Notes: generated by a model not told the origin, from the sequence alone. Shown: positions 24,426-33,383, numbered from the stretch's first letter. The stretch is DNA of 64,000 nt from Chryseobacterium antibioticum (GCF_012927325.1 NZ_JABBGI010000002.1:124001-188000), one strand, 5' to 3'. Made by a program: numbers and translations.

Positions 24426-26876
24426 TTGAAAGCATTTGACAATAGTGATGGATTCAAGGTCATTCAGCAATGGATGGCTGATAAAGGCATGTCCCCTTTC
24501 AAATTTCAGACCGACACGTGGCAGAAATTTGGAAGCGGATACAGTGGAATGGTCGTGGCACCCACCGGATTTGGAAAGACATTTTCCGTTTTTCTGGCTT
24601 TGGTTTCAGACTTCATGAACCGTCCTGAACAGTACAAAAAAGGACTGAAAATGATCTGGATCACTCCCTTGCGCTCTTTGTCTAAGGATATTGCTAAAGC
24701 GATGCAGGAAGCCATGGATGAGATTGGCCTCGACTGGACCGTTGGGGTCAGAAACGGAGATACAGACCAGAAAGTAAAACAGCAGCAGGTCCGGAATATG
24801 CCTGAAATTCTTGTGGTAACGCCCGAAAGCCTTCATTTGCTTTTAGGCCAGAAAAATCACGCCCGCTTCTTCCAGGATATGAAATGTATCGCTGTTGATG
24901 AATGGCATGAGCTATTGGGTTCAAAACGCGGGGTTATGGTGGAACTCGGTATTTCTCAGCTCAGAAAATATGTTCCGAAAATAAAAATATGGGGAATCAC
25001 AGCAACCATTGGAAACCTTGATGAAGCAATGGAAGTTTTAATTCCCTACAACATCAAAAAAACAAAAATTACCGCCAAAGAACATAAAAAAATAGATATT
25101 CTCCCCGTTATTCCGGACGAGCTTGAAATTCTTCCGTGGGCTGGTCATTTGGGAGGTAAATTAGCCGATAAAATCGTTCCGATCATCCTTGACTCAAAAT
25201 CCACCATCGTTTTTACGAATACACGGAGCCAAAGCGAAATGTGGTATCAGTTATTGCTGAATGCTTATCCGGATTTTGCTGGACAAATCGCTATTCATCA
25301 CAGTTCCATTGATGCTCATCTCCGGATCTGGATCGAAGAGAATTTAAGTGCCGGAAAATTAAAAGCTGTAGTCTCCACTTCATCTTTAGACCTCGGAATT
25401 GATTTTAAACCTGTAGACACTGTTATTCAAATCGGTTCAGCAAAGGGAGTTGCCAGATTCCTGCAGCGCGCCGGACGAAGCGGTCACTCTCCTTTTGAAA
25501 CTTCTAAAATCTACTGCGTTCCTACCCATTCTCTTGAACTGATCGAAGTAGCCGCATTAAAGGAAGCCGTGAAACAGAAAGTCATAGAGCCCCGTGAACC
25601 TCAAGTTTTGTGTTTCGATGTACTGGTTCAGTTTCTGATGACTTTGGCTGTTGGCGACGGGTTTTATCCCAAAGAAACCTTTGAAAGGATCAGAAAAGTA
25701 TTTGCTTTCCAGGAAATGACCGCAGAAGAATGGAAAAGCATTCTGGATTTCCTGACCATTGGCGGTAGTGTTTTAAAAAACTATGAAGAATTCCATAAAA
25801 TCGTCATTATGGAAGACGGTCTTTACAAAGTGACCTCGCGCAAGATCGCCATGCTCCACCGTATGAATATGGGGGTTATCGTAAGTGATGCTATGCTGAA
25901 AGTGAAATTTATTTCCGGTGGCTATATCGGAATGGTGGAAGAATATTTTATATCCAAATTAAAAAAAGAAGAAAGATTTATTCTCGCCGGACGAACGCTT
26001 GAAGTCGCCATGATCAAAGATATGACGGTTTATGTTCGCGCAGCAAAAGGAAAAGCAATGGCACCGAGTTATCTGGGTGGAAGACTGCCGTTGAGTTCTA
26101 ATTTAGGTCATTTTTTAAGAGAAAAACTGTCTCATGCCTTAAATCCGAAAGCATCAGAAAAAGAATTGAAATTTTTACATCCCCTATTAGCCAGTCAGGA
26201 AAAAAATTCCCACATTCCTAAAGAAGACGAATTTCTGGTAGAGCTGATCAAAAACCGGGAAGGGTATCATCTGTTCATGTATCCCTTTGAAGGCCGCCTT
26301 GTACACGAAGTTATGGCTGCGTTGATAGCGTACCGCATTTCAAAACTGGCCCCGATTTCTTTTTCAATGGCGATGAATGACTATGGTTTTGAATTGTTCA
26401 GCGACAAAGAAATTCCTCTGCATGAGGAGCATATGGATAAGATTCTGACCCGGGACAATCTCATGAACGATGTCATTGCCAGTATCAATTCTGCGGAAAT
26501 GGCACGCCGGAAATTCCGTGATATAGCTGTAATTTCAGGAATGGTGATCCAGAATTATGCAGGAAAACAGCGATCCAATAAGTCGTTACAAAGCTCAGCA
26601 GGACTGATTTTTAAAGTGTTGGAAGACTATGATCCCAATCATTTCCTTGTCAGACAAGCCTATACCGAAGTTTTCAATATGCAGCTTCAGGAACCCCGTC
26701 TTGTAGAAGCCTTTAAAAGAATTGAAAAATCAAAAATCATTTTAAAATATTCCAATACCTTTACGCCATTGAGCTTCCCTATCAAAGTAGACAGCTTAAG
26801 ACAGACCCTTTCAAGCGAAAGCCTAGATGCGAGGATCAAACGGATGGTGGAACAGGCGAGGAAGAGAGGATTTTAG
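24426..26876 (+). CDS. ligase-associated DEXH-box helicase (Lhr-like), TTG start
   Basis: 816-residue superfamily 2 helicase: Q-motif region FKFQTDTW, Walker A APTGFGKT (residues about 40-47), DEWH box (motif II, VDEWHELLG), TATIG (motif III), and motif VI QRAGRSGH. The C-terminal half (about 420-816) contains the winged-helix and Lhr-core segments. It probably unwinds or translocates on damaged DNA with the ligase and nucleases. The start is TTG at 24426, one base after the ligase stop codon. Confidence 0.93.
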   Translation: MKAFDNSDGFKVIQQWMADKGMSPFKFQTDTWQKFGSGYSGMVVAPTGFGKTFSVFLALVSDFMNRPEQYKKGLKMIWITPLRSLSKDIAKAMQEAMDEIGLDWTVGVRNGDTDQKVKQQQVRNMPEILVVTPESLHLLLGQKNHARFFQDMKCIAVDEWHELLGSKRGVMVELGISQLRKYVPKIKIWGITATIGNLDEAMEVLIPYNIKKTKITAKEHKKIDILPVIPDELEILPWAGHLGGKLADKIVPIILDSKSTIVFTNTRSQSEMWYQLLLNAYPDFAGQIAIHHSSIDAHLRIWIEENLSAGKLKAVVSTSSLDLGIDFKPVDTVIQIGSAKGVARFLQRAGRSGHSPFETSKIYCVPTHSLELIEVAALKEAVKQKVIEPREPQVLCFDVLVQFLMTLAVGDGFYPKETFERIRKVFAFQEMTAEEWKSILDFLTIGGSVLKNYEEFHKIVIMEDGLYKVTSRKIAMLHRMNMGVIVSDAMLKVKFISGGYIGMVEEYFISKLKKEERFILAGRTLEVAMIKDMTVYVRAAKGKAMAPSYLGGRLPLSSNLGHFLREKLSHALNPKASEKELKFLHPLLASQEKNSHIPKEDEFLVELIKNREGYHLFMYPFEGRLVHEVMAALIAYRISKLAPISFSMAMNDYGFELFSDKEIPLHEEHMDKILTRDNLMNDVIASINSAEMARRKFRDIAVISGMVIQNYAGKQRSNKSLQSSAGLIFKVLEDYDPNHFLVRQAYTEVFNMQLQEPRLVEAFKRIEKSKIILKYSNTFTPLSFPIKVDSLRQTLSSESLDARIKRMVEQARKRGF

Positions 26877-26974
26877 GGTTTTAGAGTTCAAAGTTATAAA
26901 TTATGAGTGATGAGTTGGGCTCGTGTTTCGCAGACGATTTCAGGCTTCGGGAGTAATAACAACAATTTCATTTT

Positions 26975-27034
26975 AACCCTAATTTCCATTCCATGAAGGG
27001 ATAGATTTTTGCCCAACAAAAAGACGGGGTAGTT
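26975..27034 (-). repeat. dispersed ACTACCCCGTC element, copy 2, inside the repair operon
   Basis: Read on the minus strand it begins AACTACCCCGTCTTTTTG (27034-27017) and continues to CATGGAATGGAAATTAG, matching the copies at 17264 and 47791 in order and spacing. It fills the middle of the 219-base gap between the helicase and PdeM genes. Confidence 0.65.
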
Positions 27035-27095
27035 AAAAAGAGGGACAAGATAAAATTCCTCTCTAAAAAAATCATTAATACGTTTTACAAAAAAA

Positions 27096-27740
27096 TTGAA
27101 CATCGCAGTAAAAAATATCACCCTCAACAACGAAGTTTTCACTTTAACCAACCAGCGTGCGGCATTTTGGAGAAAGGAGAAAGCACTGATCTTAGCTGAC
27201 CTTCATATTGGAAAAACCGCCCATTTCCGGAAAAACGGAATTGCATTAGCCAATCAAATTATGAAAAGTGATCTGGAAAGGCTTTCTGTTCTGATTGAAT
27301 ATTTCCAGCCGGAAAAATTCATTGTGGTCGGAGATCTGCTTCATGCCGGAGACAACTCGGATGTGGATGAATTCTGCAGTTGGAGAAATCAGTATCCTGA
27401 TCTTCAATTCTATCTTGTTGAAGGAAACCACGACCGCCTGTCAGCGAAATTAGAGAAAAAATTATGTTTGAATTTTAAATCAGAATTATTAACAATTAAT
27501 GGATTTACTTTTATTCATGATTTTGACAAAGCATTGGCAGAATTTCAGATCACAGGACATATTCATCCTGGTGTTGTACTCAACTCTTCTGTAAAAAAAA
27601 TCAGGCTTCCGTGCTTTGTTCAGACTCAAAACCAACTGTTATTACCAGCCTTTAGTGAATTTACAGGATTGGATACCAAAAACATTCCTAAAGGCGGAAA
27701 ATTCTTTGTATTTACAGATGCTGAGATTCATGAAATTTAA
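27096..27740 (+). CDS. pdeM: ligase-associated endonuclease PdeM (calcineurin-like phosphoesterase), TTG start
   Basis: 214 residues. Metallophosphoesterase motifs in order: ADLHIGK (DxH), VGDLLHAGDNSD (GDxxHxGD), GNHDR (GNHD), and the later His in TGHIHPG. In known examples PdeM is a manganese-dependent DNA endonuclease linked to the ligase-exonuclease-helicase set. No ATG is available before the conserved N-terminus; the start is TTG at 27096. The gene is separated from the helicase by 219 bases containing a repeat element, so it may be transcribed separately. Confidence 0.9.
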   Translation: MNIAVKNITLNNEVFTLTNQRAAFWRKEKALILADLHIGKTAHFRKNGIALANQIMKSDLERLSVLIEYFQPEKFIVVGDLLHAGDNSDVDEFCSWRNQYPDLQFYLVEGNHDRLSAKLEKKLCLNFKSELLTINGFTFIHDFDKALAEFQITGHIHPGVVLNSSVKKIRLPCFVQTQNQLLLPAFSEFTGLDTKNIPKGGKFFVFTDAEIHEI

Positions 27741-27780
27741 AATAAAGCTGAGGATATGGGTAAGACTAAGCGCACAAGCT

Positions 27781-27808
27781 AAAAAAGACTGCCCAATTAC
27801 AGACAGTC
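27781..27808 (-). terminator. terminator of the MFS gene
   Basis: GACTG (27787-27791) pairs with CAGTC (27804-27808); on the minus strand the stem is followed by six T. It lies 32 bases after the MFS stop. Confidence 0.65.
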
Positions 27809-27839
27809 CTTGAAAGTATAAAAACAGGTGGAATTATTT

Positions 27840-29054
27840 TTAATTTTTGCTTAAACGGATGCTGTAAACTGTGATCAGTACTGTAGCTAGTAAAAACAAA
27901 GCGCCTATCCACGGCGTACTTGCCAATCCTAAGGAAGAAGTGACGATAAGACCACCGGTATAAGATCCAATAGCAATTCCTATATTGAATGCCGCAATAT
28001 TAACTCCTGATGCCACATCTTCCGTTCCGGGAAGTTCTTTTTCTGCTATCTGTACAACCAAAAGCTGAAGCCCCGGTACCGTGGCAAACGACAAACCTCC
28101 TAAAAGAAATAAAGTAATGATGCTTAAAATCTTATTATCTGCTGTGAAATAAAAGGCCAATAATACCAATCCCTGTGCTGCAAACATCCATAGAAGTGCC
28201 TTTAAAGGATTTTTATTCGCTGTTTTACCTCCTAAAAGATTCCCTAAAGCAATAGCGATTCCGTAAATCAGAAGAATAAACGTCACCGTAGATTCCTGAA
28301 ATCCTGTGATCTCCTGTAAAATTGGTGATAAGTAAGTGAACACTACAAATGTTCCTCCATACCCCATCGCAGTCATTAAAAATGCAAAGACCATACGTCT
28401 GTTTCCAAATACTTTCGGAAGGCTTTTTAAAGAAGCAGTCTGGTCACTTTTGAGGTTTTTCGGAATGAGCAGCATACTTGCGATCAATCCTATGATTCCC
28501 AGAATAGAAACGCCTATGAAGGTCGCTCTCCATCCGAAATGCTGTCCGATAAAAGTACCCAGAGGAACTCCGGTTACGATCGCAAGGGTAAGTCCTGCAA
28601 ACATAATTGAAATAGCAGTGGCTCTTTTTTCCTCCGGAACCAGCGAAGCCGCAATAGTTGAACCGATAGAAAAGTAAACCCCATGGGCAAATCCTGTAAG
28701 AATTCTGGCCATCACCAATGTGATAAATCCCGGAGCAATAGAAGCCAGTCCGTTTCCGATGACGAATAGCAGCATGATGGAAATCAGCAATGCTTTACGG
28801 GGTATTTTTCCTGTTAATGCCGTTAATATGGGAGCTCCAATCGCTACTCCAATCGCATATAAACTCACGAGAAGTCCAGCCGAAGGAATGCTGATTCCAA
28901 GGTCTCCTGCCACGGTGGGAAGAAGTCCTACAATGACGAATTCTGTGGTTCCGATTCCAAATGCACTAATCGTCAATGCCCACAATGCGGCCGGGAGAGC
29001 TTTGCTTTTTGCAATAGATTCTGTTTTGATTTGTATTTCTTTTTGATCATTCAT
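27840..29054 (-). CDS. MFS efflux transporter (AraJ/DHA1-like)
   Basis: 404 residues with 12 hydrophobic segments. TISAFGIGTTEFVIVGLLPTVAGDLGISIPSAGLL is the N-terminal signature of DHA1 arabinose/drug exporters such as AraJ and the chloramphenicol exporter group. The ATG at 29054 is chosen over a TTG-type extension at 29087. Divergent from a TetR gene across 153 bases, but the dyad proposed as TetR operator is not found here. Confidence 0.88.
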   Translation of the reverse strand: MNDQKEIQIKTESIAKSKALPAALWALTISAFGIGTTEFVIVGLLPTVAGDLGISIPSAGLLVSLYAIGVAIGAPILTALTGKIPRKALLISIMLLFVIGNGLASIAPGFITLVMARILTGFAHGVYFSIGSTIAASLVPEEKRATAISIMFAGLTLAIVTGVPLGTFIGQHFGWRATFIGVSILGIIGLIASMLLIPKNLKSDQTASLKSLPKVFGNRRMVFAFLMTAMGYGGTFVVFTYLSPILQEITGFQESTVTFILLIYGIAIALGNLLGGKTANKNPLKALLWMFAAQGLVLLAFYFTADNKILSIITLFLLGGLSFATVPGLQLLVVQIAEKELPGTEDVASGVNIAAFNIGIAIGSYTGGLIVTSSLGLASTPWIGALFLLATVLITVYSIRLSKN

Positions 29055-29207
29055 CGCGTTATAATTTTGTTGTATTTGACGAGACAAATTTCCGACGAAT
29101 TAATGTATTATAAAAATTATTTAAATTGTAGTTTAATATCAGAATAATGATAGTTTTATTTTTTGTCCAAAAATTCCGTTCCTTTGCATTAAAGCCAGAC
29201 TCTCCCT

Positions 29208-29798
29208 ATGAAAAAATCAGAAGCAACCCGCCTGAATATCCTTCAGAAAGCCTTTGAACTGATCTATGCAAAAGGTTATCAGACCACCAGTGTAGATGAG
29301 ATCATTGCAACCACGCAGGTGACAAAAGGTGCCTTCTATTATCATTTTAAAACAAAAGATGAGATGGGCCTCGCCATCATTAACGAACTTCTGAAAAACA
29401 ACTTTAAAAGCACTTTTATTGAACCTCTTCAAAACAGTGACAAACCGTTGGAAAATATTTACCAGCTTGTGTATGGCATCTTAATGGAAAACGATTTTCT
29501 AAAGGTTGAATACGGCTGCCCCACTTCCAATTTCACCCAGGAAATGGCTCCCTGGCATGTAGAATTTACGAAAGCATTGAATGAATTGTCCGGGCGTTGG
29601 GAAAATGCAATGATCACCTGTATTGAAAACGGCAAGAAAGAAGGTACCGTAAAAGAGCATGTGAATGCCAAAGAAATTGCAGTATTCGTCATGGCAGGGT
29701 ATTGGGGTGTACGGAATTTAGGAAAACTGGAAAATTCAAAATCTGTGTATCTCACTTATTTAAAGGGACTTAAATCTTATTTTAAATCTATGGAATAA
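29208..29798 (+). CDS. TetR/AcrR-family regulator
   Basis: 196 residues. The N-terminal helix-turn-helix is clear: ILQKAFELIYAKGYQTTSVDEIIATTQVTKGAFYYHFKTKDEM (about 10-52). The remainder is an all-helical ligand-binding domain. It lies 68 bases upstream of a membrane-protein operon whose promoter contains a TetR-type dyad, so that operon is the likely target; the divergent MFS pump is an alternative. Confidence 0.92.
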   Translation: MKKSEATRLNILQKAFELIYAKGYQTTSVDEIIATTQVTKGAFYYHFKTKDEMGLAIINELLKNNFKSTFIEPLQNSDKPLENIYQLVYGILMENDFLKVEYGCPTSNFTQEMAPWHVEFTKALNELSGRWENAMITCIENGKKEGTVKEHVNAKEIAVFVMAGYWGVRNLGKLENSKSVYLTYLKGLKSYFKSME

Positions 29799-29808
29799 TT
29801 TTTTATCA

Positions 29809-29846
29809 AAAAACATACTAATAAGTATGTTTTTATTATACCTTTG
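29809..29846 (+). promoter_or_regulatory. TetR-type operator and promoter of the membrane-protein operon
   Basis: Perfect 11-bp arms (29809-29819 and 29824-29834, core ACATACT-N4-AGTATGT) around four bases, followed five bases later by TACCTTTG (29839-29846), a perfect -7 element. The dyad covers where polymerase would sit. It could also act as a terminator of the TetR gene, since the right arm ends in five T. Confidence 0.65.
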
Positions 29847-29866
29847 ATGCGTTCAAAAAAGTTACC

Positions 29867-30325
29867 ATGTACCAGACCCTTACCTATTTGCACTCCACAT
29901 TTCGCTGGATCGTTCTATTAAGTCTTGTTTATGCTCTATGGAGAGCTTTTAGAGGTTATTTTTATCATCAAACATTTTCGAAAACAGATGATTCGGTAAG
30001 ACATTGGACAGCCACTATTGCCCATATTCAATTGATCTTTGGAGTCATTCTGTATGTAAAAAGTCCTATTGTAAAGTATTTCTGGAAAAACTTCGATGAG
30101 GCCAAAGACTCTGTGGACCTGCTTTTCTTCGGACTGATTCATATTTCCCTCATGATTACTGCTATTGTACTGATTACCATTGGTTCGGCTTTAGCTAAAA
30201 GAAAAAACATTGATCAGGAAAAATTCAAAACGATGCTTATCTGGTTCGCTATTGCTCTTGCTGTTATTTTTATAGCGATTCCGTGGCCGTTTTCCCCATT
30301 TGTTAACAGACCTTATTTCAGATAA
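29867..30325 (+). CDS. four-helix integral membrane protein (cytochrome-b-like annotation group)
   Basis: 152 residues with four hydrophobic helices (about 12-30, 48-64, 84-106, 124-142). His residues sit near helix ends (LHSTFRW, HIQLIFG, LIHISLM), a pattern that could bind haem and that leads to names such as cytochrome B family, but no biochemical role is known to me. First of three genes under a TetR-type operator: DUF3817 follows after two bases, then a 34-residue membrane peptide. Confidence 0.65.
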   Translation: MYQTLTYLHSTFRWIVLLSLVYALWRAFRGYFYHQTFSKTDDSVRHWTATIAHIQLIFGVILYVKSPIVKYFWKNFDEAKDSVDLLFFGLIHISLMITAIVLITIGSALAKRKNIDQEKFKTMLIWFAIALAVIFIAIPWPFSPFVNRPYFR

Positions 30326-30327
30326 TA

Positions 30328-30630
30328 ATGATACATTTATTAAAAACAAAAATCGGACGCCTGAGAATCCTGGCTATTTTGGAAGGAATATCTCTATTAA
30401 CTTTAGTTTTCGTTGCCGTTCCTTTGAAATACTGGCTTGGAAATCCTGCCCTTGTCAAGATGATGGGACCCATTCATGGAACTCTGTTTCTGCTTTTTCT
30501 TTTCAATACCCTAAGCGTTGGTGTTGAGCAGCACTGGAAATTTAAGGAAACTACATGGAAAGTCATTCTGGCATGTTTCATTCCTTTCGGAACCTTTTAT
30601 ATCGACAAAAAAATTCTCAGCAGGTTATGA
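30328..30630 (+). CDS. DUF3817 membrane protein
   Basis: 100 residues, three transmembrane helices. The pattern RLRILAILEGISLLTLVFVAVPLKY ... GPIHGTLFLLFLFN is the DUF3817 signature (GxIHGxLF). Family function is unknown; members sit near TetR or rhomboid-like genes. Starts two bases after the four-helix protein stop. Confidence 0.85.
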   Translation: MIHLLKTKIGRLRILAILEGISLLTLVFVAVPLKYWLGNPALVKMMGPIHGTLFLLFLFNTLSVGVEQHWKFKETTWKVILACFIPFGTFYIDKKILSRL

Positions 30631-30731
30631 AAAATGTACTGATATTTTGTGGAATTCTGCTTGCCGTTTATGTAATTTACCCGATTTACATGTGCATAAC
30701 GGCGGAGCATGGAGTGATCTTCAGGCTTTGA
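30627..30731 (+). CDS. 34-residue single-pass membrane peptide
   Basis: ATG at 30627 overlaps the DUF3817 stop (ATGA), reading MKNVLIFCGILLAVYVIYPIYM followed by CITAEHGVIFRL and a TGA at 30729. One hydrophobic helix covers most of its length. The four-base overlap, in-frame hydrophobic composition and operon position argue that it is translated. I do not recognise a family. Confidence 0.55.
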   Translation: MKNVLIFCGILLAVYVIYPIYMCITAEHGVIFRL

Positions 30732-30777
30732 TAAAGTAAGGAAGTTTGGAGCTGAAAGTTTTTGAGATTTTCACCGA

Positions 30778-30814
30778 ATATCCCTGTCAAGGTTTTAAAC
30801 CTTGACAGGGATAT
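30778..30814. repeat. 37-bp perfect palindrome (GTCAAGGTTT family), copy 2
   Basis: Left arm ATATCCCTGTCAAGGTTT (30778-30795), one central base, and its exact reverse complement to 30814. Compared with the 19.4 kb copy the outer arm has CCCTG/CAGGG in place of CCTTG/CAAGG: both sides changed, so pairing is kept. The outer flanks include GGAGCTGAAAG on the left and CTTCCAGCTTCC on the right. Confidence 0.8.
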
Positions 30815-30853
30815 CTTCCTGCCTCCTTCTTCCAGCTTCCAACCCAAGTCAGG

Positions 30854-31810
30854 CTAAATATTCTCATCCTTCATCCAAACCACTTTCTGTTCAGAATGAT
30901 GTTCCCTACCGATGATATCTCTGTACAGCTCCGGTCTTCTTGCTTTGACATATCTGTTTCCGCCCGCCAGGGAAAGCTTTTCAGGAGAAATAGTGACTGT
31001 TTCAAAACTATCATCGAACGAACGGCATTCCGCAATGATATCTCCAAAAGGATCAATGATCATCGAGCAACCGTTTTTCAGCTGATCATCATCCATCCCG
31101 ACAGGATTTGAGAAAACCACATAAATTCCATTGTCATAAGCTCTTGCCGGCAACCATTTCATCAGCCAGTCTCTTCCTTTCATTCCGTCAAATTCCAGAC
31201 GAAGCGATGTAGGATCTGCTTCCCTGTTTTTCCACAATTCCGGATCTACAAATCCTGCGCCCGGCCTTGTGGAAGGCGTACACATAGTGACATGCGGCAT
31301 AAAAATAATCTCTGCTCCCAAAAGCCTTGTCGCTCTTACATTTTCAACGATATTGTTGTCATAACAGATCAAAATACCACATTTCCAGCCGTGAATATCA
31401 AAAACACAGTATTGATTTCCGGGGGTAAGATGAGGGTTGATGAAGGGGTGAAGTTTCCTGTATTTAGCTTTCAGTCCGGTTTTATCTACACATACATAAG
31501 CCTTGAAAATATCATCTTTTTCATCTTTTTCGAAAAGGCCAGCCAATATCGTGATGTTGTATTGAGTGGCGATTTGCTGTAATCTTTGAATACTTTTTCC
31601 GTCAGGGATACATTCTGCAATATCCAGAAGCTGCTCTTTTGAAAGGTTTCTGGCAAAAGTATACCCTGTCACCGAACATTCATGAAAAGCAATCACCTGT
31701 GAACCTTTAGCTGAGGCCTCTGCGGCTAATTTCTCTATCACAGACAGATTGTATTCTTTGTCTCCGCTTTTATTTTCGAATTGTGCCGTTGAAATTTTGA
31801 GATTGTCCAT
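30854..31810 (-). CDS. carbon-nitrogen hydrolase (nitrilase superfamily)
   Basis: 318 residues. The Glu-Lys-Cys triad is visible in FHECSVTGY, YRKLHPF and GILICYDNN. The sequence resembles amidase/N-carbamoylase-type members rather than true nitrilases. An upstream TTG at 31825 lies inside the -7 element, so the ATG at 31810 is the start. Monocistronic; transcribed with, and downstream of, an AraC gene on the same strand 60 bases away. Substrate unknown. Confidence 0.9.
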   Translation of the reverse strand: MDNLKISTAQFENKSGDKEYNLSVIEKLAAEASAKGSQVIAFHECSVTGYTFARNLSKEQLLDIAECIPDGKSIQRLQQIATQYNITILAGLFEKDEKDDIFKAYVCVDKTGLKAKYRKLHPFINPHLTPGNQYCVFDIHGWKCGILICYDNNIVENVRATRLLGAEIIFMPHVTMCTPSTRPGAGFVDPELWKNREADPTSLRLEFDGMKGRDWLMKWLPARAYDNGIYVVFSNPVGMDDDQLKNGCSMIIDPFGDIIAECRSFDDSFETVTISPEKLSLAGGNRYVKARRPELYRDIIGREHHSEQKVVWMKDENI

Positions 31811-31822
31811 CTTTTTTTTCTG

Positions 31823-31830
31823 CAAAACTA
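31823..31830 (-). promoter_or_regulatory. -7 element of the nitrilase gene
   Basis: TAGTTTTG on the minus strand, 12 bases before the ATG; the mRNA would have a leader of only a few bases. No matching -33. Confidence 0.5.
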
Positions 31831-31870
31831 TCGATCAGACTTATCTGAGGATTGTAAAAAACCGACATTC

Positions 31871-32671
31871 TTATCGCAACTCGATAAAATTGATGGCCAG
31901 TTTGTTTTCAATTTTCAGGTATTGGTTGGGAGTAAGCCCGATATTGCTTTTAAAATCTTTGATCAGATGAGACTGGTCGGTATATCCCGCATCATAAGAA
32001 AGGCCTGCCACGCTTTCACTGCCCGCATTTTTTTTCATAAGATTAATGAAGTAATGGAGCCGGATGATGTTTCCGTACTTTTTGGGAGTTAAGCCCATGT
32101 ATTCTTCAAATTTCCTTTCAAGATGCCGTTCAGAGTATCCGGTGAAATGTTCCAGATCTTTTGAAGATACTGAACCTTTATTTTTAAGCATCCACTGTTG
32201 AACCGCTTTGATAAGCTCATCATCAGAATTTATTTTTCCGGACAGGAATTTCGTAAAGAAAGTATTCAGTTTAAAAATAATAAGTTGAGGATCAGCTCCT
32301 GCTAAGAGATCTTCCTGGAAAGGTAACAGTTCATTTTTCAAAACATCTTCAGCAGAGATAATTTGGTTTTTGACTTCTTTTGCCGAAATTTTAAGAAGAA
32401 TATTAAAAAAATAAGGCTGAAAAACCACGGCTATCATAGAAAATGAGCCTTCTGCTGTAAAATCTCTATACCCCGCAGGCTGTCCATAAAAAAAAGAGGA
32501 TGGAATATGATCCCCTGAGCTGCCAGCATACAGATCCTGGCTGCCGGACAAGATCAACCCTGTACTTCCATCTGTAAATAACCTTAAGTTTTTACGCTCA
32601 CTACCTGCATTTTCTAAAAAGATATAATGCCGGATGTAAGATGATAAATGCTCAGGTGGCTGGATCTGCAT
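31871..32671 (-). CDS. AraC-family transcriptional regulator
   Basis: 266 residues: N-terminal DUF6597-like sensor domain (PPEHLSSYIRHYIFLE; FFYGQPAGYRDFTAEGSFSMIAVVFQP) and C-terminal AraC helix-turn-helix pair (YSERHLERKFEEYMGLTPKKY; YDAGYTDQSHLIKDFKSNIGLTPNQYLK). Upstream of the nitrilase gene on the same strand. A -7 element TAATTTTG (32683-32676) lies only five bases before the ATG, suggesting a leaderless message. Confidence 0.9.
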   Translation of the reverse strand: MQIQPPEHLSSYIRHYIFLENAGSERKNLRLFTDGSTGLILSGSQDLYAGSSGDHIPSSFFYGQPAGYRDFTAEGSFSMIAVVFQPYFFNILLKISAKEVKNQIISAEDVLKNELLPFQEDLLAGADPQLIIFKLNTFFTKFLSGKINSDDELIKAVQQWMLKNKGSVSSKDLEHFTGYSERHLERKFEEYMGLTPKKYGNIIRLHYFINLMKKNAGSESVAGLSYDAGYTDQSHLIKDFKSNIGLTPNQYLKIENKLAINFIELR

Positions 32672-32872
32672 TCTTCAAAATTACGCAAAATTCTATAGAA
32701 TGAAATAGGCATATTTTATGATTTTAAAGAAAGATTTTAACCATTGGTACCACAAAAAGTCCTGTTTGGTCAGGTATTTGAATATTTTAATCTACTATAT
32801 TATTGATCTTCAATTTCCGGAAGCAATCAATTTTAATTTCTTACTCAATACCAATCATTAAAATATAATAGT

Positions 32873-33379
32873 ATGTCAACACAGAATTTAACCCACCTCG
32901 AAGCCATTAAAAAGATCCAGGAACTGTCGGAAAAAGCAAGAATCTGTATGTTCTGCACCGATCTTGAAACCGCTCCCGTCAATTCACGTCCTATGTCCCT
33001 GCAGGAAACGGACGACAGTGGAAATTTATGGTTTATCAGCAGCGGAACAAGTAACAAAAATTTTGAAATTAAAGAAGATCGCAGAGTACAGCTGTTTTTT
33101 ATGAATAACAGTGATTCACAGTATCTTTCTGTCTATGGTCAGGCTTCTGTTTATAAAGATAAGGCCACCATTGAAGAAAAATGGTCGCCGATGGCTAAAG
33201 CATGGTTTGACGGAAAGGATGATCCGGATGTAACCATCATTCGCGTAGAGCCTAAAGAGACGTATTACTGGGATACTAAAGCTGGAAAACTGGTCAGTCT
33301 TTTCAGTTTTGTAGCAGCAGCCCTTACGGGTATTAAAACCAATAATGCAGATGGCGTGGAAGGAAATGCCATGGTATAA
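32873..33379 (+). CDS. general-stress-type FMN-binding split-barrel protein (pyridoxamine 5'-phosphate oxidase family)
   Basis: 168 residues, one split-barrel domain: ARICMFCTDL, SRPMSLQETDDSGNLWFISS and RRVQLFFMNNSDSQYLSVYGQASV match the general stress protein 26 group. It probably binds FMN or F420-like cofactor and acts in redox stress. Stand-alone gene with its own strong terminator. Confidence 0.88.
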   Translation: MSTQNLTHLEAIKKIQELSEKARICMFCTDLETAPVNSRPMSLQETDDSGNLWFISSGTSNKNFEIKEDRRVQLFFMNNSDSQYLSVYGQASVYKDKATIEEKWSPMAKAWFDGKDDPDVTIIRVEPKETYYWDTKAGKLVSLFSFVAAALTGIKTNNADGVEGNAMV

Positions 33380-33383
33380 AATA

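Noticed and set aside
29179..29186. TTCCTTTG as a -7 element for the TetR gene
   Set aside because: One mismatch to TAnnTTTG and the upstream TTTG is only 13 bases away, too short a spacing.
32768..32781. Sigma-54-like GG-N10-GA before the stress-protein gene
   Set aside because: Only one copy, GA instead of GC, and the flanking TTGG(C) context is weak; one such match is expected by chance.
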